DNA from: Hyphomicrobiales bacterium
Lineage (GTDB): Bacteria; Pseudomonadota; Alphaproteobacteria; Rhizobiales; Devosiaceae
NCBI GenBank assembly: GCA_004144345.1
Contig: SEEL01000001.1
Coordinates: 152,772 to 216,771 of the forward strand
DNA: 64,000 nucleotides
Reading direction: 5' to 3'
Part shown: one piece after another, positions 26,516-35,139 of the stretch
How positions within the stretch are numbered: the stretch's first letter is position 1
How the letters are laid out: each line of letters begins with the position of its first letter
The notes under the pieces: generated by a model
The model's database searches: none
The model's input: the letters and a program-made list of their open reading frames with translations, nothing else
Told to the model about the DNA's origin: nothing
Program-made: the position numbers and the translations under genes

Positions 26516-27117
26516 TGCGGGTGATGGTACTACACGCCCATCCGCTCGAGACGAGCTACAACCGGTCGCTCTGTAACGCCGTTGTAGAGACACTGAAGTC
26601 GAACGGCCACCAGGTCGATCTCGTCGATCTCTACGCCGAAGGTTTCGATCCGGTGCTGAGCCGCGAAGACCGGCTGCGCTATCACGACGTGCCCGAGAAC
26701 ATCACGCCCGCGCTGAAGCCCTATGTCGACCGGCTGATGGCCGCCGAGGCCATGGTCGTGGTCCATCCGGTATGGAACTACGGCTTCCCGGCCATCCTCA
26801 AGGGCTATTTCGACAAGGTGTTCATGCCCGGCGTTTCCTTCATCCTCGAAGGCGGCGACGGCCCGGACAAGGGCACGCTCAAGCCCAACCTCAAGCACAT
26901 CAAGAAGATCGCCTTCGTCACCTCCTATGGCGGCAATCGCTGGCGTACCATCGTGATGGGCGACCCGCCGCGCCGCATGGCCCGGCGCTGGGGCTGGGTC
27001 ACCTTCGGCGGCTGGATGCCGCCGACCTATCTCGCCCTCTACGACATGAACAATGTCACGCCCGCCGGCCTCACCGCCTTCATCGGCAAGGTGAAGCGCG
27101 TCATCGGCAGATGGTGA
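26515..27117 (+). CDS. NAD(P)H-dependent oxidoreductase (flavodoxin-fold quinone reductase)
   Basis: A 200-residue flavodoxin-like protein of the NQO1/KefF/MdaB group. VMVLHAHPLETSYNRSLCNA at the N-terminus is the FMN/FAD phosphate loop. VVVHPVWNYGFPAILKGYFD is the conserved second flavin contact, and VTSYGGNRWR follows. It is coupled to the flavin oxidase and ends the transport/catabolic operon, one base from the converging kynureninase stop. It may recycle reduced electron carriers or reduce an aromatic intermediate. Confidence 0.88.
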   Translation: MRVMVLHAHPLETSYNRSLCNAVVETLKSNGHQVDLVDLYAEGFDPVLSREDRLRYHDVPENITPALKPYVDRLMAAEAMVVVHPVWNYGFPAILKGYFDKVFMPGVSFILEGGDGPDKGTLKPNLKHIKKIAFVTSYGGNRWRTIVMGDPPRRMARRWGWVTFGGWMPPTYLALYDMNNVTPAGLTAFIGKVKRVIGRW

Positions 27118-27118
27118 G

Positions 27119-28345
27119 CTAGACCACCTTGCCCTTGCGCTTGAACTCGGGCCGGTCCCAGGCCCGGGTGCCCATCACATCACCAAGGATTTCCGCGGCG
27201 CGGAACACATCGGCATAGCGCAGATAGAGCGGCGTCAGGCCAAAGCGCATGATGTCGGGCTGGCGGAAATCGCCGATCACGCCGCGCGCAATCAGCGCCT
27301 GCATCACCGCATAGGCTTCCGGGTGACGCAGCGATGCCTGCGTGCCGCGCTCAGCCGGGTCGCGCGGCGTCAGCAGCTCGAGGTCGGGGCAGCGCGCCGC
27401 GACTTCGGCGACGAACAGGTCGAACAGCGCATCCGCCTTCGCCCGCACGGCGCGCAGATCGACGCCGTCGAAGGCATCCAGTGCCGCATCGAGCGCGCTC
27501 ATGGAAATGATCGGCGGCGTGCCGACGCGCAGCGCATCGACGCCCTCGGCGGGCCGGTACGCCTCGGCGAATTCGAACGGCGCGGCGTGGCCCAGCCAGC
27601 CGCTCAGCGGTTGCCGCAATCCCGATTGGTGCCTGGGCGCGACATAGGCGAAGGCCGGCGCGCCGGGGCCGCCATTGAGATATTTGTAGCCGCAGCCCAC
27701 GGCGAAGTCCGCCTCGGCCGCCGCGAGCTCGACCGGGAACGCGCCCGCCGAATGGCAGAGGTCCCAGATCACCAACGCCCCTGCCGCATGCGCCTTGCGC
27801 GTCAGCCCCACCATGTCGAGCTTTTCGCCCGTCCGGTAGTTCACCTCGGTCAGCAGCGCTACCGCCACATCGCCATCGATCGCCTCGGCCAGCCCGGCCG
27901 CGGGGGCGAGCCGCACGTTCCTGCCCCCGCCCATCAGGCTGGCGATGCCGCCGGCCATATAGATGTCGGTGGGGAAATTGCCGGTTTCGGTGACGATCAC
28001 CTTGCGGTCGGGCCGCAGGGCCAGCGCCACCGCCAACAGCTTGAAGATGTTGATCGAGGTCGAATCCGCCACGATGACGCTGCCCGCCGCCGCGCCCACC
28101 AGCGGCGCGATCTTGTCGCCAGCCCGGCGCGGCAGGTCGATCCAGTCATGAACGTTCCAGCTGGTGATGAGGTCGCGGCCCCATTGCTGGCTCACCACCT
28201 CGGCGGTGCGCGCGGCAACGCCCGCCGGCATGGCGCCCAGCGAGTTGCCGTCGAGATAGATCACGCCCTCGGGCAGGCTGAAGCGGCTGCGCAGCGGGGC
28301 AAGCGGGTCGGCGCGGTCGAGCGCCTCGGCGTCCTGAATATTCAT
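27119..28345 (-). CDS. kynU: kynureninase
   Basis: A 408-residue PLP enzyme that splits kynurenine into anthranilate and alanine. Family signatures are YLDGNSLGAMPAGV, RAGDKIAPLVGAA, VIVADSTSINIFKLL, the aspartate strand LVIWDLCHSAGAFPVEL and the Schiff-base lysine in GCGYKYLNGGPGAPAF. The C-terminus has IMRFGLTPLYLRYADVF. Kynurenine formamidase and tryptophan dioxygenase are absent from the window. It faces the preceding operon tail to tail. The gene is complete and in its usual length. Confidence 0.95.
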   Translation of the reverse strand: MNIQDAEALDRADPLAPLRSRFSLPEGVIYLDGNSLGAMPAGVAARTAEVVSQQWGRDLITSWNVHDWIDLPRRAGDKIAPLVGAAAGSVIVADSTSINIFKLLAVALALRPDRKVIVTETGNFPTDIYMAGGIASLMGGGRNVRLAPAAGLAEAIDGDVAVALLTEVNYRTGEKLDMVGLTRKAHAAGALVIWDLCHSAGAFPVELAAAEADFAVGCGYKYLNGGPGAPAFAYVAPRHQSGLRQPLSGWLGHAAPFEFAEAYRPAEGVDALRVGTPPIISMSALDAALDAFDGVDLRAVRAKADALFDLFVAEVAARCPDLELLTPRDPAERGTQASLRHPEAYAVMQALIARGVIGDFRQPDIMRFGLTPLYLRYADVFRAAEILGDVMGTRAWDRPEFKRKGKVV

Positions 28346-28432
28346 GCTCCGCTTCTCTCCGACCGGGCCGGTTTTGTCGATAGACGGCGCGGCGCCGCCG
28401 CCCTACAAACCCGGCACCAGCCGGGACCAACC

Positions 28433-29230
28433 ATGACTCAGCCGCTCCTCGACCAGATGCTTGCCGCTGCCCGCGCCGCGGCCGCCGAGATCATGACCGT
28501 CTATATGAGCGAGTTCGAGCACAGCTCGAAGTCCGACGGCTCCCCTGTCACCATCGCCGACCAGCGCGCCGAGGCGGTGATCCTCGAGCTACTACGGCCG
28601 CTCGGCATTCCCTTCCTCGCCGAGGAAAGCGTCTCCGCCGGGCATGTGCCGGAGCTTGGCCGCCGGTTCTTCTGCATCGACCCGCTCGACGGGACCAAGG
28701 AATTCCTCAAGCGGAACGGTGAGTTCACGGTCAACATCGCCCTCGTCGAGGATGGAAGGCCGACCCACGGCGTGGTCCTCGCCCCCGCTTCCGGCGCCAC
28801 CTATCTCGGCGGCCCCGATGGCGCCTTCGAGATCAATGCACGCGGCGAAAAGGAGCCGATCCGCACCAATTCATCGCATCCGATGAAAGTCGTCGCCTCG
28901 CGCTCCCATGGCCACGCGGCGCTCCGCCAGTTCTGCGACGCCATGATCGTCGTCGACGACGTTTCGGTCGGCTCCTCGCTCAAATTCTGCCTGCTCGCCC
29001 GGGGCGAAGCCCAGCTTTACCCGCGTTTCACCCCCACCTGCGAATGGGACACGGCGGCTGGCCAGGCCATCCTCGAAGCCGCCGGCGGCGGGATTTTGAC
29101 CCTTGAAGGGACGCCCCTGACCTATGGCAGAGGCGGCGACCACCTCAATCCGTTCTTCATGGCTGCGGCCAGCCCCGAACTGGCCGCTCGCGGCGCCGCC
29201 GAAATGCGGAAAGCCCTCGCGCAAGGCTGA
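28433..29230 (+). CDS. cysQ: 3'(2'),5'-bisphosphate nucleotidase CysQ
   Basis: A 265-residue inositol-monophosphatase fold enzyme that converts PAP to AMP during sulfate assimilation and sulfotransferase turnover. Metal motifs are complete: FLAEES (Glu), the hallmark DPLDGTKEFL and the C-terminal CEWDTAAGQAIL. A much longer open frame continues upstream but runs antisense through kynU; the ATG at 28433 gives the usual CysQ length. It is divergent from kynU. Clearing PAP would also suit the PAPS-using enzyme near 9.4 kb. Confidence 0.93.
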   Translation: MTQPLLDQMLAAARAAAAEIMTVYMSEFEHSSKSDGSPVTIADQRAEAVILELLRPLGIPFLAEESVSAGHVPELGRRFFCIDPLDGTKEFLKRNGEFTVNIALVEDGRPTHGVVLAPASGATYLGGPDGAFEINARGEKEPIRTNSSHPMKVVASRSHGHAALRQFCDAMIVVDDVSVGSSLKFCLLARGEAQLYPRFTPTCEWDTAAGQAILEAAGGGILTLEGTPLTYGRGGDHLNPFFMAAASPELAARGAAEMRKALAQG

Positions 29231-29314
29231 ACGCCGCCTGACAATGGTCTCTTAACCGCGCATGGCTTACATGCGGCAGTCGCCCTTGTGGTGACATTTT
29301 TGTGCGTATATAGG

Positions 29315-29339
29315 CCCGGCATATTCTTGCCCAGCATAT
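29315..29339 (+). promoter_or_regulatory. direct repeat upstream of padR-like gene
   Basis: CCCGGCATAT (29315-29324) recurs as CCCAGCATAT (29330-29339), 15 bases apart, ending 16 bases before the PadR start. Such spacing suits a repressor site for autoregulation. The A/T-rich stretch just before it (GCGTATATAGG) may hold the -10 region. The assignment is inference. Confidence 0.35.
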
Positions 29340-29355
29340 GGCCTAAGCGCACCTC

Positions 29356-29898
29356 ATGAACGTTCGCACCGTTTGCCTCGCCGTCCTGTTTGACGGGCAG
29401 TCCACCGGCTACGAGATCCGCAAGCTCGTGGTCGAGGGGGAATATTCCTACTTTATCGGGGCCAGTTTCGGCGCCATCTACCCCGCCCTGCAGAAGCTGG
29501 AGGGCGAAAAACTCGTCACGTCCCGCGTCGAACAGCAGGACGGCAAGCCGGCCAAGAAAATCTACTCGATCACCGAGCGCGGGCGCCGGGTCTTCATCGA
29601 CTCGCTGTTCGACAATCTCGGCGAAGACGAGTTCCGCAGTCCCTTCCTGCTGTTCGCGCGCTTTGCACCGGAGCTTCCCCGCTCCCTCGTGCAGCAGCGG
29701 CTGCAGGAGCGACTCAGCCACTTCGATCGGGCGCTTACCGAAATGGAACGCCTGACCAACAACCACACCGGTCCCGCGGACCGCTGGATCCTCGAGTACG
29801 GACGTACTTGTTTGGCAACGGCGCGTGACCATATCGAAGCCCACATGGGCGAATTGATCGCGATGGCGCGGCCGGATGCCGCCGCTGCCGCGGAATAG
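29356..29898 (+). CDS. PadR family transcriptional regulator
   Basis: A 180-residue PadR-type regulator. The winged helix covers residues about 5-80: VCLAVLFDGQSTGYEIRKLV, then SFGAIYPALQKLEGEKLVTS as the recognition helix and KIYSITERGRRVF as the wing. A C-terminal Vir-like alpha-helical dimer domain follows (RLQERLSHFDRALTEMERL). It lies 14 bases before the RND adaptor and is likely its local repressor, with effector binding at the dimer interface. The inducer is unknown. Confidence 0.9.
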   Translation: MNVRTVCLAVLFDGQSTGYEIRKLVVEGEYSYFIGASFGAIYPALQKLEGEKLVTSRVEQQDGKPAKKIYSITERGRRVFIDSLFDNLGEDEFRSPFLLFARFAPELPRSLVQQRLQERLSHFDRALTEMERLTNNHTGPADRWILEYGRTCLATARDHIEAHMGELIAMARPDAAAAAE

Positions 29899-29912
29899 AG
29901 GGCGTTTCTCGA

Positions 29913-31136
29913 ATGCGTGCAATTTTTTCGTACGGCATCGCACTGGTCATCGTACTGGTGCTGGCCGTCTGGATGGCCTCCGGCATCCTCGTTACGGGTG
30001 GCAAGGGTCCAGGCAATGGTGAAACGCCGCTCGTCGCTCTGGTCGAAAAGGACGGCGGTCCGCTGACCAGCGCCATCGAAGATTCCGGCATCAACAATCA
30101 TGCCGAGCAGGCCGGTCACGTCGACCCGCATCTGACCATCGCCCAGCGCAATGAAGAGAATGGCGGGGGCCTTGCTGCCGCGCCGCGCTCGGTGCGCATC
30201 GAAGTGGTGACGGCGCAGAACATGCCGATCGAAGTGCCGCTGCGCGGCCGCACCAAGGCCAAGAGCGCCATCAGCGTCGTGGCCCAGACCAGTGGCATCG
30301 TGCAGACCGTCCCCGTCCGGAAGGGCGACACGGTCAAGGCCGGCGATACGCTGTGCACGCTCGATCAGGGCGCCCGCAAGCTCGCCGTCGATCAGGCCCA
30401 GGCCGCCTTCGCCCAGGCGAAGAGCGCTTTCGACTCCAATGCCGCGCTGGTCGAAAAGGGCGTCGCCCCGCCCAACACGACGCTCGCCGTCGAAGCCGCG
30501 CTCAAGGGCGCGCAGGCGCAGCTCGAAAACGCCCAGCTCGAACTCAACCGCACCATCATCAAGACCGATGTGGCCGGCGTCGTCAGCGACCCGATGACCA
30601 ATGTGGGCACCATGCTCGGCATGGGCCAGCCCTGCGCCACGGTCGTCGAGCTCGACCCGATGCTGTTCATCGCCTCGGTGCCCGAAGCGCGCATCCAGTA
30701 TGCCCGCGTCGGCCTCAAGGCGGACGTCACCACCATCACCGGCGATAAGGCCGAGGGTACGGTGAGCTACATCGCGCCGACCGCCGACGATGCCACCCGC
30801 TCCTTCCCGGTCGAGATCGACCTGCCGAATGGCGACCTCAAGCTGCGCGACGGCATCACTGCCGAAGCCGTGGTCAATGTCGGCACGGCGCCGGTGCACG
30901 TGCTCAAGCAGTCGGTGCTGACGCTCGATGACGAAGGCGTGCTGGGTATCCGCACTGTCGAGGCGGGCAACAAGGTTGCCTTCCACCCGGTGACGATCAT
31001 CCGCGACACCCGCGAGGGCGTCTGGGTCACCGGCCTGCCGTTCAGGATCAACGTGATTACCGTCGGACAGGAATTCGTCCAGCCCGGCCAGGTCGTCGAT
31101 GCCAAGACCGCTGACGGGGAGCCCGCGCAATCATGA
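29913..31136 (+). CDS. RND efflux periplasmic adaptor (membrane fusion protein)
   Basis: A 407-residue HlyD/AcrA-type adaptor. One N-terminal anchor helix (residues 5-28) is followed by a linker. The lipoyl half-motif QTSGIVQTVPVRKGDTVKAG comes next, then a short helical hairpin (about residues 148-205), the second lipoyl half (IIKTDVAGVVSD) and beta-barrel domains. It should bridge the inner-membrane pump that follows to an outer-membrane channel not encoded here. The TGA lies inside ATGATGA of the pump start, so translation is coupled. Confidence 0.92.
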   Translation: MRAIFSYGIALVIVLVLAVWMASGILVTGGKGPGNGETPLVALVEKDGGPLTSAIEDSGINNHAEQAGHVDPHLTIAQRNEENGGGLAAAPRSVRIEVVTAQNMPIEVPLRGRTKAKSAISVVAQTSGIVQTVPVRKGDTVKAGDTLCTLDQGARKLAVDQAQAAFAQAKSAFDSNAALVEKGVAPPNTTLAVEAALKGAQAQLENAQLELNRTIIKTDVAGVVSDPMTNVGTMLGMGQPCATVVELDPMLFIASVPEARIQYARVGLKADVTTITGDKAEGTVSYIAPTADDATRSFPVEIDLPNGDLKLRDGITAEAVVNVGTAPVHVLKQSVLTLDDEGVLGIRTVEAGNKVAFHPVTIIRDTREGVWVTGLPFRINVITVGQEFVQPGQVVDAKTADGEPAQS

Positions 31137-34100
31137 TGAACTTCCTCGAGCGCATTCTGCGCATGCCCAGGGTCGTGATGACAGTCATGGCCCTCCTGCT
31201 CTTTGCGGGCGGCCTCAGCTACATGTCGCTGCCCAAGGAAAGCTTCCCGGCGATCGACATCCCGTATTTCTACGTCTCGGTCAGCCAGACCGGCGTCTCG
31301 CCCGGCGACGCCGAGCGGTTGCTCGCCAAGCCGATCGAGGATCGCGTCAAGGAAATCGACGGCCTCGTCAACTACTCGACCACGGCCACCACCGGCCATG
31401 CCTCGGTGTTCCTCGAGTTCGACGTCAATGTCGACGGCGACAAGGCGCTGCAGGATATTCGTGCGGCGATCGATGGCGTGACCGGCGAACTGCCGTCCGA
31501 CGCGACCGCCCCCACGGTCACTGAAATCTCGTTCTCGGGCATGCCCTCGCTCAGCGTCGCCGTCTATGGCGACGTGCCGGAGCGCACGCTCGTGCAGCGC
31601 GCCAAGCTGCTGCAGGACGAACTCGAGAAGTTGCCGGACGTGCAGTCGGTGTCGATCTCGGGCTCGCGCGACGAAGTGCTGGCCGTCACTATCGATCTCA
31701 ACCGCCTCGACGCCTACAACCTCACCGCGTCGCAGCTGTTCGACGCCCTCGCCAAGAACAACCTCGTGGTGCCGGGCGGTACGCTCGATACCGGACAGGG
31801 TTCGTTCAACGTCGAGGTGCCGGGCCTCATCACCACGGCCGAAGACGTCTACAACCTCCCGCTGAAGACCGTCGGCGATACCGTCGTCACCTTCGGCGAC
31901 GTCGCGACGATCACCCGTACCTTCGAGGACGCGACCAGCTACGCCAACGTCAACGGCTCGCCCGCCATCACGCTGGGCGTGGTCAAGAAGCTCGGCAAGA
32001 ACGTCATCACCGTGTCGGACGAAGTCCGCCGCGTGACGACCGAACTAACGCAGGGCTGGCCGGCCGGCGTGCAGCACTCGTTCCTCCTCGACCAGGCGGA
32101 ATCGACCAAGCAGCTGTTCCGCTCGCTCGAAGCGGCCGTGCTCACCGCCGTGGTGCTGGTGCTCATCACCTGCGTTGCGACGCTCGGCTGGCGCGCCGCC
32201 ATCATGATCGGCTTCTCGATCCCGATCTCCTTCATGATCGCCTTCCTCGTCGTCAGCATGCTCGGCATGACCATCAACATGATGATCATGTTCGGCCTCG
32301 TGCTGGCGGTGGGCGTGCTCGTCGACGACCCGATCGTCGTCGTCGAATATGCCGAACGAAAGCTGCAGGAGGGCGTCAGCAAGAAAGAGGCCTTCATCCT
32401 CGCGGCGCGCAAGATGTTCGTGCCGGTGGTGTCGGCTACCCTCACCACGCTCGGCGCCTTCATCCCCCTGCTCTTCTGGCCGGGCATCATCGGCAAGTTC
32501 ATGAGCTATCTGCCGATCATCGTGATCGTGGTGATGTGCGCCTCGCTCGTGTCGGCGCTCATCTTCATGCCGATCATCGGTGCCTTCATCGCCAAGGCGC
32601 ATATCGATCCCGCGGAGAAGGCCAAGGCCGACGTCGTGATGTATGCCGACAAGTTCGACATGAACAAAGTCGGCGGCATCACGGGCGTCTATGTCCGCGT
32701 CATGTCGCGTCTCCTGCACTATCCGCTGGTGACGCTGCCAGTCGGCTTTGCCATCGTCATCGGCATCTTCGTTGCCTATGGCGGCGCCAACGTGCCGAGC
32801 GAAGCCTTTCCTGCCTCCGAGCCTGAATACGGCACGGTGAACGTCATCGCGCGCGGCAATTACTCGCCCATCGAAGTGCGTGGCCTGTTGCAGGAAGTCG
32901 AAGCCAAGATCCTCACCGTCGGCGGCATCCAGGATTCCGTCATGGCGTTCGGCGGTGGCGGCGGCGGCCTCGGCGGCTCTTCGCCCCCGGACACCATCGG
33001 CAGCTTCAATCTGCAGCTGATGCCGTGGAACGAGCGCTATCCGTCGGCCAAGATCTTTGACGACATCCGTGCCGTTGTCGCCGATATCCCCGGCCTCGAC
33101 GTCCAGATCTCGGGCCAGGAGAACGGTCCGCCGGCCGGCAAGGACATCAGCGTCCGCGTCGAAAGCACGGTCTATGCCGACCTCCTGCCGATCGTCGAAC
33201 GCCTCCGCGATTTCGTCCAGAACGACCTTGGCAACACGGTCGACGTCGAAGACGGCCGTCCGCCCACCGGCATCGACTGGCAGATCAGCATCGATCGCGT
33301 CGCCGCCGCCAAATACGGCATCGGCGTGCGTGAGCTCAGCCCCTATGTGCAGCTGGTCACCGGCGGCGTCCGCATCGGTTCCTACCGTCCGGACGATGCT
33401 ACCGACGAGCTCGACATCCGGGTCCGTCTGCCCGACAGCGAGCGCACCTTCGACGCGCTCGACTCGCTCCGCATCGTGACGGCGCAGGGCCTCGTGCCGG
33501 TGAGCAATTTCATCGAGCGCAAAGCCGTGCCCAAGGTCACCAACCTCACCCGCCGCAATGGCATCTACTCGATGTCGGTGGCCGCGGGCATCGACAGTGC
33601 CGCCAAGCTCGCCAATCCGGGCGTCGTCCAGGAGAAGATCGAGCTGGTCAAGCAGTGGTGGGAAAAGGAAACCGCCGCTGGGTCCATCCCGGCCACGTCC
33701 ACCCTCGCCTTCGGCGGCGCGGAAGAACAGATCGGCGATACCAACGCGTTCATCGTGACCGCGTTCGGCATGGCGCTGTTCCTGATCTTCTTCATCCTCC
33801 TGCTCGAATACAATTCGTTCTGGCAGGTGTTCGTCACCATCTCGACCGTCATCATGTCGCTCGCCGGCGTGTTCCTCGGTCTGATGATCACGGGCATGTC
33901 GTTCTCGGCGATCATGACAGGCCTCGGCATCGTCGCGCTCGCCGGCATCGTGGTGAAGAACGGCATCGTGCTCACCGACACCTACAATCACTACACCCGT
34001 GATGAAGGCGTCGAGCCGATCAAGGCCATGCTGCTCACCATGAGCCAGCGTGTCCGCCCGGTGCTGCTCACCGCCACCGTGACGGCGCTCGGCGTCATCC

Positions 34101-34483
34101 CGATGGCGCTGAACGTCGAGTTCGACTTCATCCGCCGCGAGATCGTCATGGGCGGCCTCGCCGGCTCGTGGTTCATCCACCTCTCGGCGGCGCTGGTGTC
34201 GGGCCTGTTCGTCTCGACCGCCCTCACCCTCGTGATGGTGCCCGTGATGATCGTCGCGCCGACCGTCGCCGGCCACCAGTTCGGCCGCTTCTTCCTCGGC
34301 CTCTGGCACCTGCCCGGCCGTCTCCTCGGCATGGTCTTCCGTCCCAGGACGAAGGCCGTGACCCCGGAAGGCGAAGTGATCGACGTCCCCGCCGACACCC
34401 CGGCCATCGCCACACCGGCGAAGCCCGCGGCCCCCAAGCCGGCCAACGACGACCCCGACGGCGCCCGCCACGCCGCGGAGTAG
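31133..34483 (+). CDS. RND efflux transporter permease (HAE-1/AcrB-like)
   Basis: A 1116-residue proton-driven pump with the duplicated 12-helix RND plan: helix 1 near residues 12-30, a large periplasmic loop, helices 2-6 at about 335-530, then a second loop and helices 8-12 at about 880-1050. The proton-relay acidic pair in helix 4 is intact in VLAVGVLVDDPIVVVEYAER. It has a Gly-rich insert (AFGGGGGGLGG) in the second loop and an Ala/Pro-rich tail. The permease, adaptor and PadR form one unit closed by a terminator. Substrates cannot be predicted. Confidence 0.94.
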   Translation: MMNFLERILRMPRVVMTVMALLLFAGGLSYMSLPKESFPAIDIPYFYVSVSQTGVSPGDAERLLAKPIEDRVKEIDGLVNYSTTATTGHASVFLEFDVNVDGDKALQDIRAAIDGVTGELPSDATAPTVTEISFSGMPSLSVAVYGDVPERTLVQRAKLLQDELEKLPDVQSVSISGSRDEVLAVTIDLNRLDAYNLTASQLFDALAKNNLVVPGGTLDTGQGSFNVEVPGLITTAEDVYNLPLKTVGDTVVTFGDVATITRTFEDATSYANVNGSPAITLGVVKKLGKNVITVSDEVRRVTTELTQGWPAGVQHSFLLDQAESTKQLFRSLEAAVLTAVVLVLITCVATLGWRAAIMIGFSIPISFMIAFLVVSMLGMTINMMIMFGLVLAVGVLVDDPIVVVEYAERKLQEGVSKKEAFILAARKMFVPVVSATLTTLGAFIPLLFWPGIIGKFMSYLPIIVIVVMCASLVSALIFMPIIGAFIAKAHIDPAEKAKADVVMYADKFDMNKVGGITGVYVRVMSRLLHYPLVTLPVGFAIVIGIFVAYGGANVPSEAFPASEPEYGTVNVIARGNYSPIEVRGLLQEVEAKILTVGGIQDSVMAFGGGGGGLGGSSPPDTIGSFNLQLMPWNERYPSAKIFDDIRAVVADIPGLDVQISGQENGPPAGKDISVRVESTVYADLLPIVERLRDFVQNDLGNTVDVEDGRPPTGIDWQISIDRVAAAKYGIGVRELSPYVQLVTGGVRIGSYRPDDATDELDIRVRLPDSERTFDALDSLRIVTAQGLVPVSNFIERKAVPKVTNLTRRNGIYSMSVAAGIDSAAKLANPGVVQEKIELVKQWWEKETAAGSIPATSTLAFGGAEEQIGDTNAFIVTAFGMALFLIFFILLLEYNSFWQVFVTISTVIMSLAGVFLGLMITGMSFSAIMTGLGIVALAGIVVKNGIVLTDTYNHYTRDEGVEPIKAMLLTMSQRVRPVLLTATVTALGVIPMALNVEFDFIRREIVMGGLAGSWFIHLSAALVSGLFVSTALTLVMVPVMIVAPTVAGHQFGRFFLGLWHLPGRLLGMVFRPRTKAVTPEGEVIDVPADTPAIATPAKPAAPKPANDDPDGARHAAE

Positions 34484-34502
34484 TCCCGACGCAAAACAAC
34501 CA

Positions 34503-34532
34503 AAGGCCCGGAGCAATCCGGGCCTTGTTATT
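34503..34532 (+). terminator. rho-independent terminator of the RND operon
   Basis: A perfect 9-bp stem, AAGGCCCGG with CCGGGCCTT, around the six-base loop AGCAAT, followed by GTTATT. It starts 20 bases after the permease stop. Confidence 0.85.
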
Positions 34533-34561
34533 CCACGGGGCTACCTAAGCATCGCCCCACC

Positions 34562-34657
34562 GTGAACCCGCTGGTCGAAAAGCTGTTCGCTCGCAGCGTC
34601 GAAAAGCACGGAAAGCTCTATCGCGCGCTGGCTGACCGCCGTGCCGAGGAGTCCTGA
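34562..34657 (+). CDS. possible small protein downstream of RND operon
   Basis: A 31-residue frame opening with GTG: MNPLVEKLFARSVEKHGKLY and then RALADRRAEES. Codon choice is GC3-rich, as in real genes here, and the sequence is a plausible amphipathic helix. No ribosome-binding site is clear and it follows a terminator. It could equally be a chance frame. Confidence 0.25.
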   Translation: MNPLVEKLFARSVEKHGKLYRALADRRAEES

Positions 34658-34687
34658 GGCGCCGCACCCGCGACACGCAGTCGGCGT

Positions 34688-34711
34688 CCCTCTCCCGCCT
34701 GCGGGAGAGGG
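34688..34711. repeat. 11-bp C-rich palindrome
   Basis: CCCTCTCCCGC and GCGGGAGAGGG pair almost directly, leaving CT between arms. Closely similar palindromes followed by accacg/cgtggt hairpins are scattered in intergenic DNA of related genomes; the second type appears again at the right end of this window. Likely a dispersed palindromic element, not a terminator, since no T-tract follows. Confidence 0.55.
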
Positions 34712-34834
34712 GGGACCGCGAAGCGGTGGGAGATGGGTGCACCTTGCGCCGCTCACAGCGTGGCCCCCCCTCCACCACGCAAACGCGTGGTCCCCGTCCC
34801 CCGTAACGGGAGAGGCTCGCCGACTGCCAAATCC

Positions 34835-34943
34835 CGCTACACTTCATAAGAAGAACCCCGCAGAACCCTCTGCCTCGCTTCACCAATCCAAGAAAAATCC
34901 GGAAACTTATCCACGTCCCCTCCGGGCGCCCTTATGATTCCCC
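34835..34943. repeat. 109-nt dispersed repeat, copy 2
   Basis: It aligns end to end with 11811-11919 without insertion or deletion, with strongest identity in ATCCGGAAACTTATCCACGT. The DnaA-box-like TTATCCAC is at 34907-34914, the same offset (72) as in copy 1. The minus-strand frame again reads GDVDKFPDFSWI and ends with TAG at 34837-34839. Flanking genes are unrelated to those around copy 1. Confidence 0.7.
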
Positions 34944-35083
34944 TCAGCTGGGTCGCTGGACGGAGTTCGCGACGAAGGACGTGATCCGGCCCGCGGGAGG
35001 GTGACGCGATCGGTCACCTGGCCCCGGTGGGTAATAGCGGCCGGCTGAAGCCGGCACACCCGCACCGGGCGCTGAAACCCCGC

Positions 35084-35139
35084 TCCCCGAGGCGCGTGCG
35101 TCTCTCATCTAAAACATCGAGGCGTACGCGCCTCGGGGA
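35084..35139. repeat. 14-bp perfect inverted repeat
   Basis: TCCCCGAGGCGCGT (35084-35097) pairs perfectly with its complement at 35126-35139 around a 28-base loop that is less GC-rich. It lies about 80 bases past the stop of the minus-strand ABC exporter. It might act as a bidirectional end structure, but there is no U-tract. Confidence 0.6.

Noticed and set aside
32045..34516. 823-codon minus-strand frame under the RND pump
   Set aside because: Acidic His/Asp/Glu-rich antisense shadow of the RND gene. No ribosome-binding site or recognised domain is present.
34835..34943. Interpreting the repeat with TTATCCAC as a replication origin
   Set aside because: Only one DnaA-box-like site per copy, no AT-rich unwinding region and no dnaA, hemE or parAB-type neighbours.
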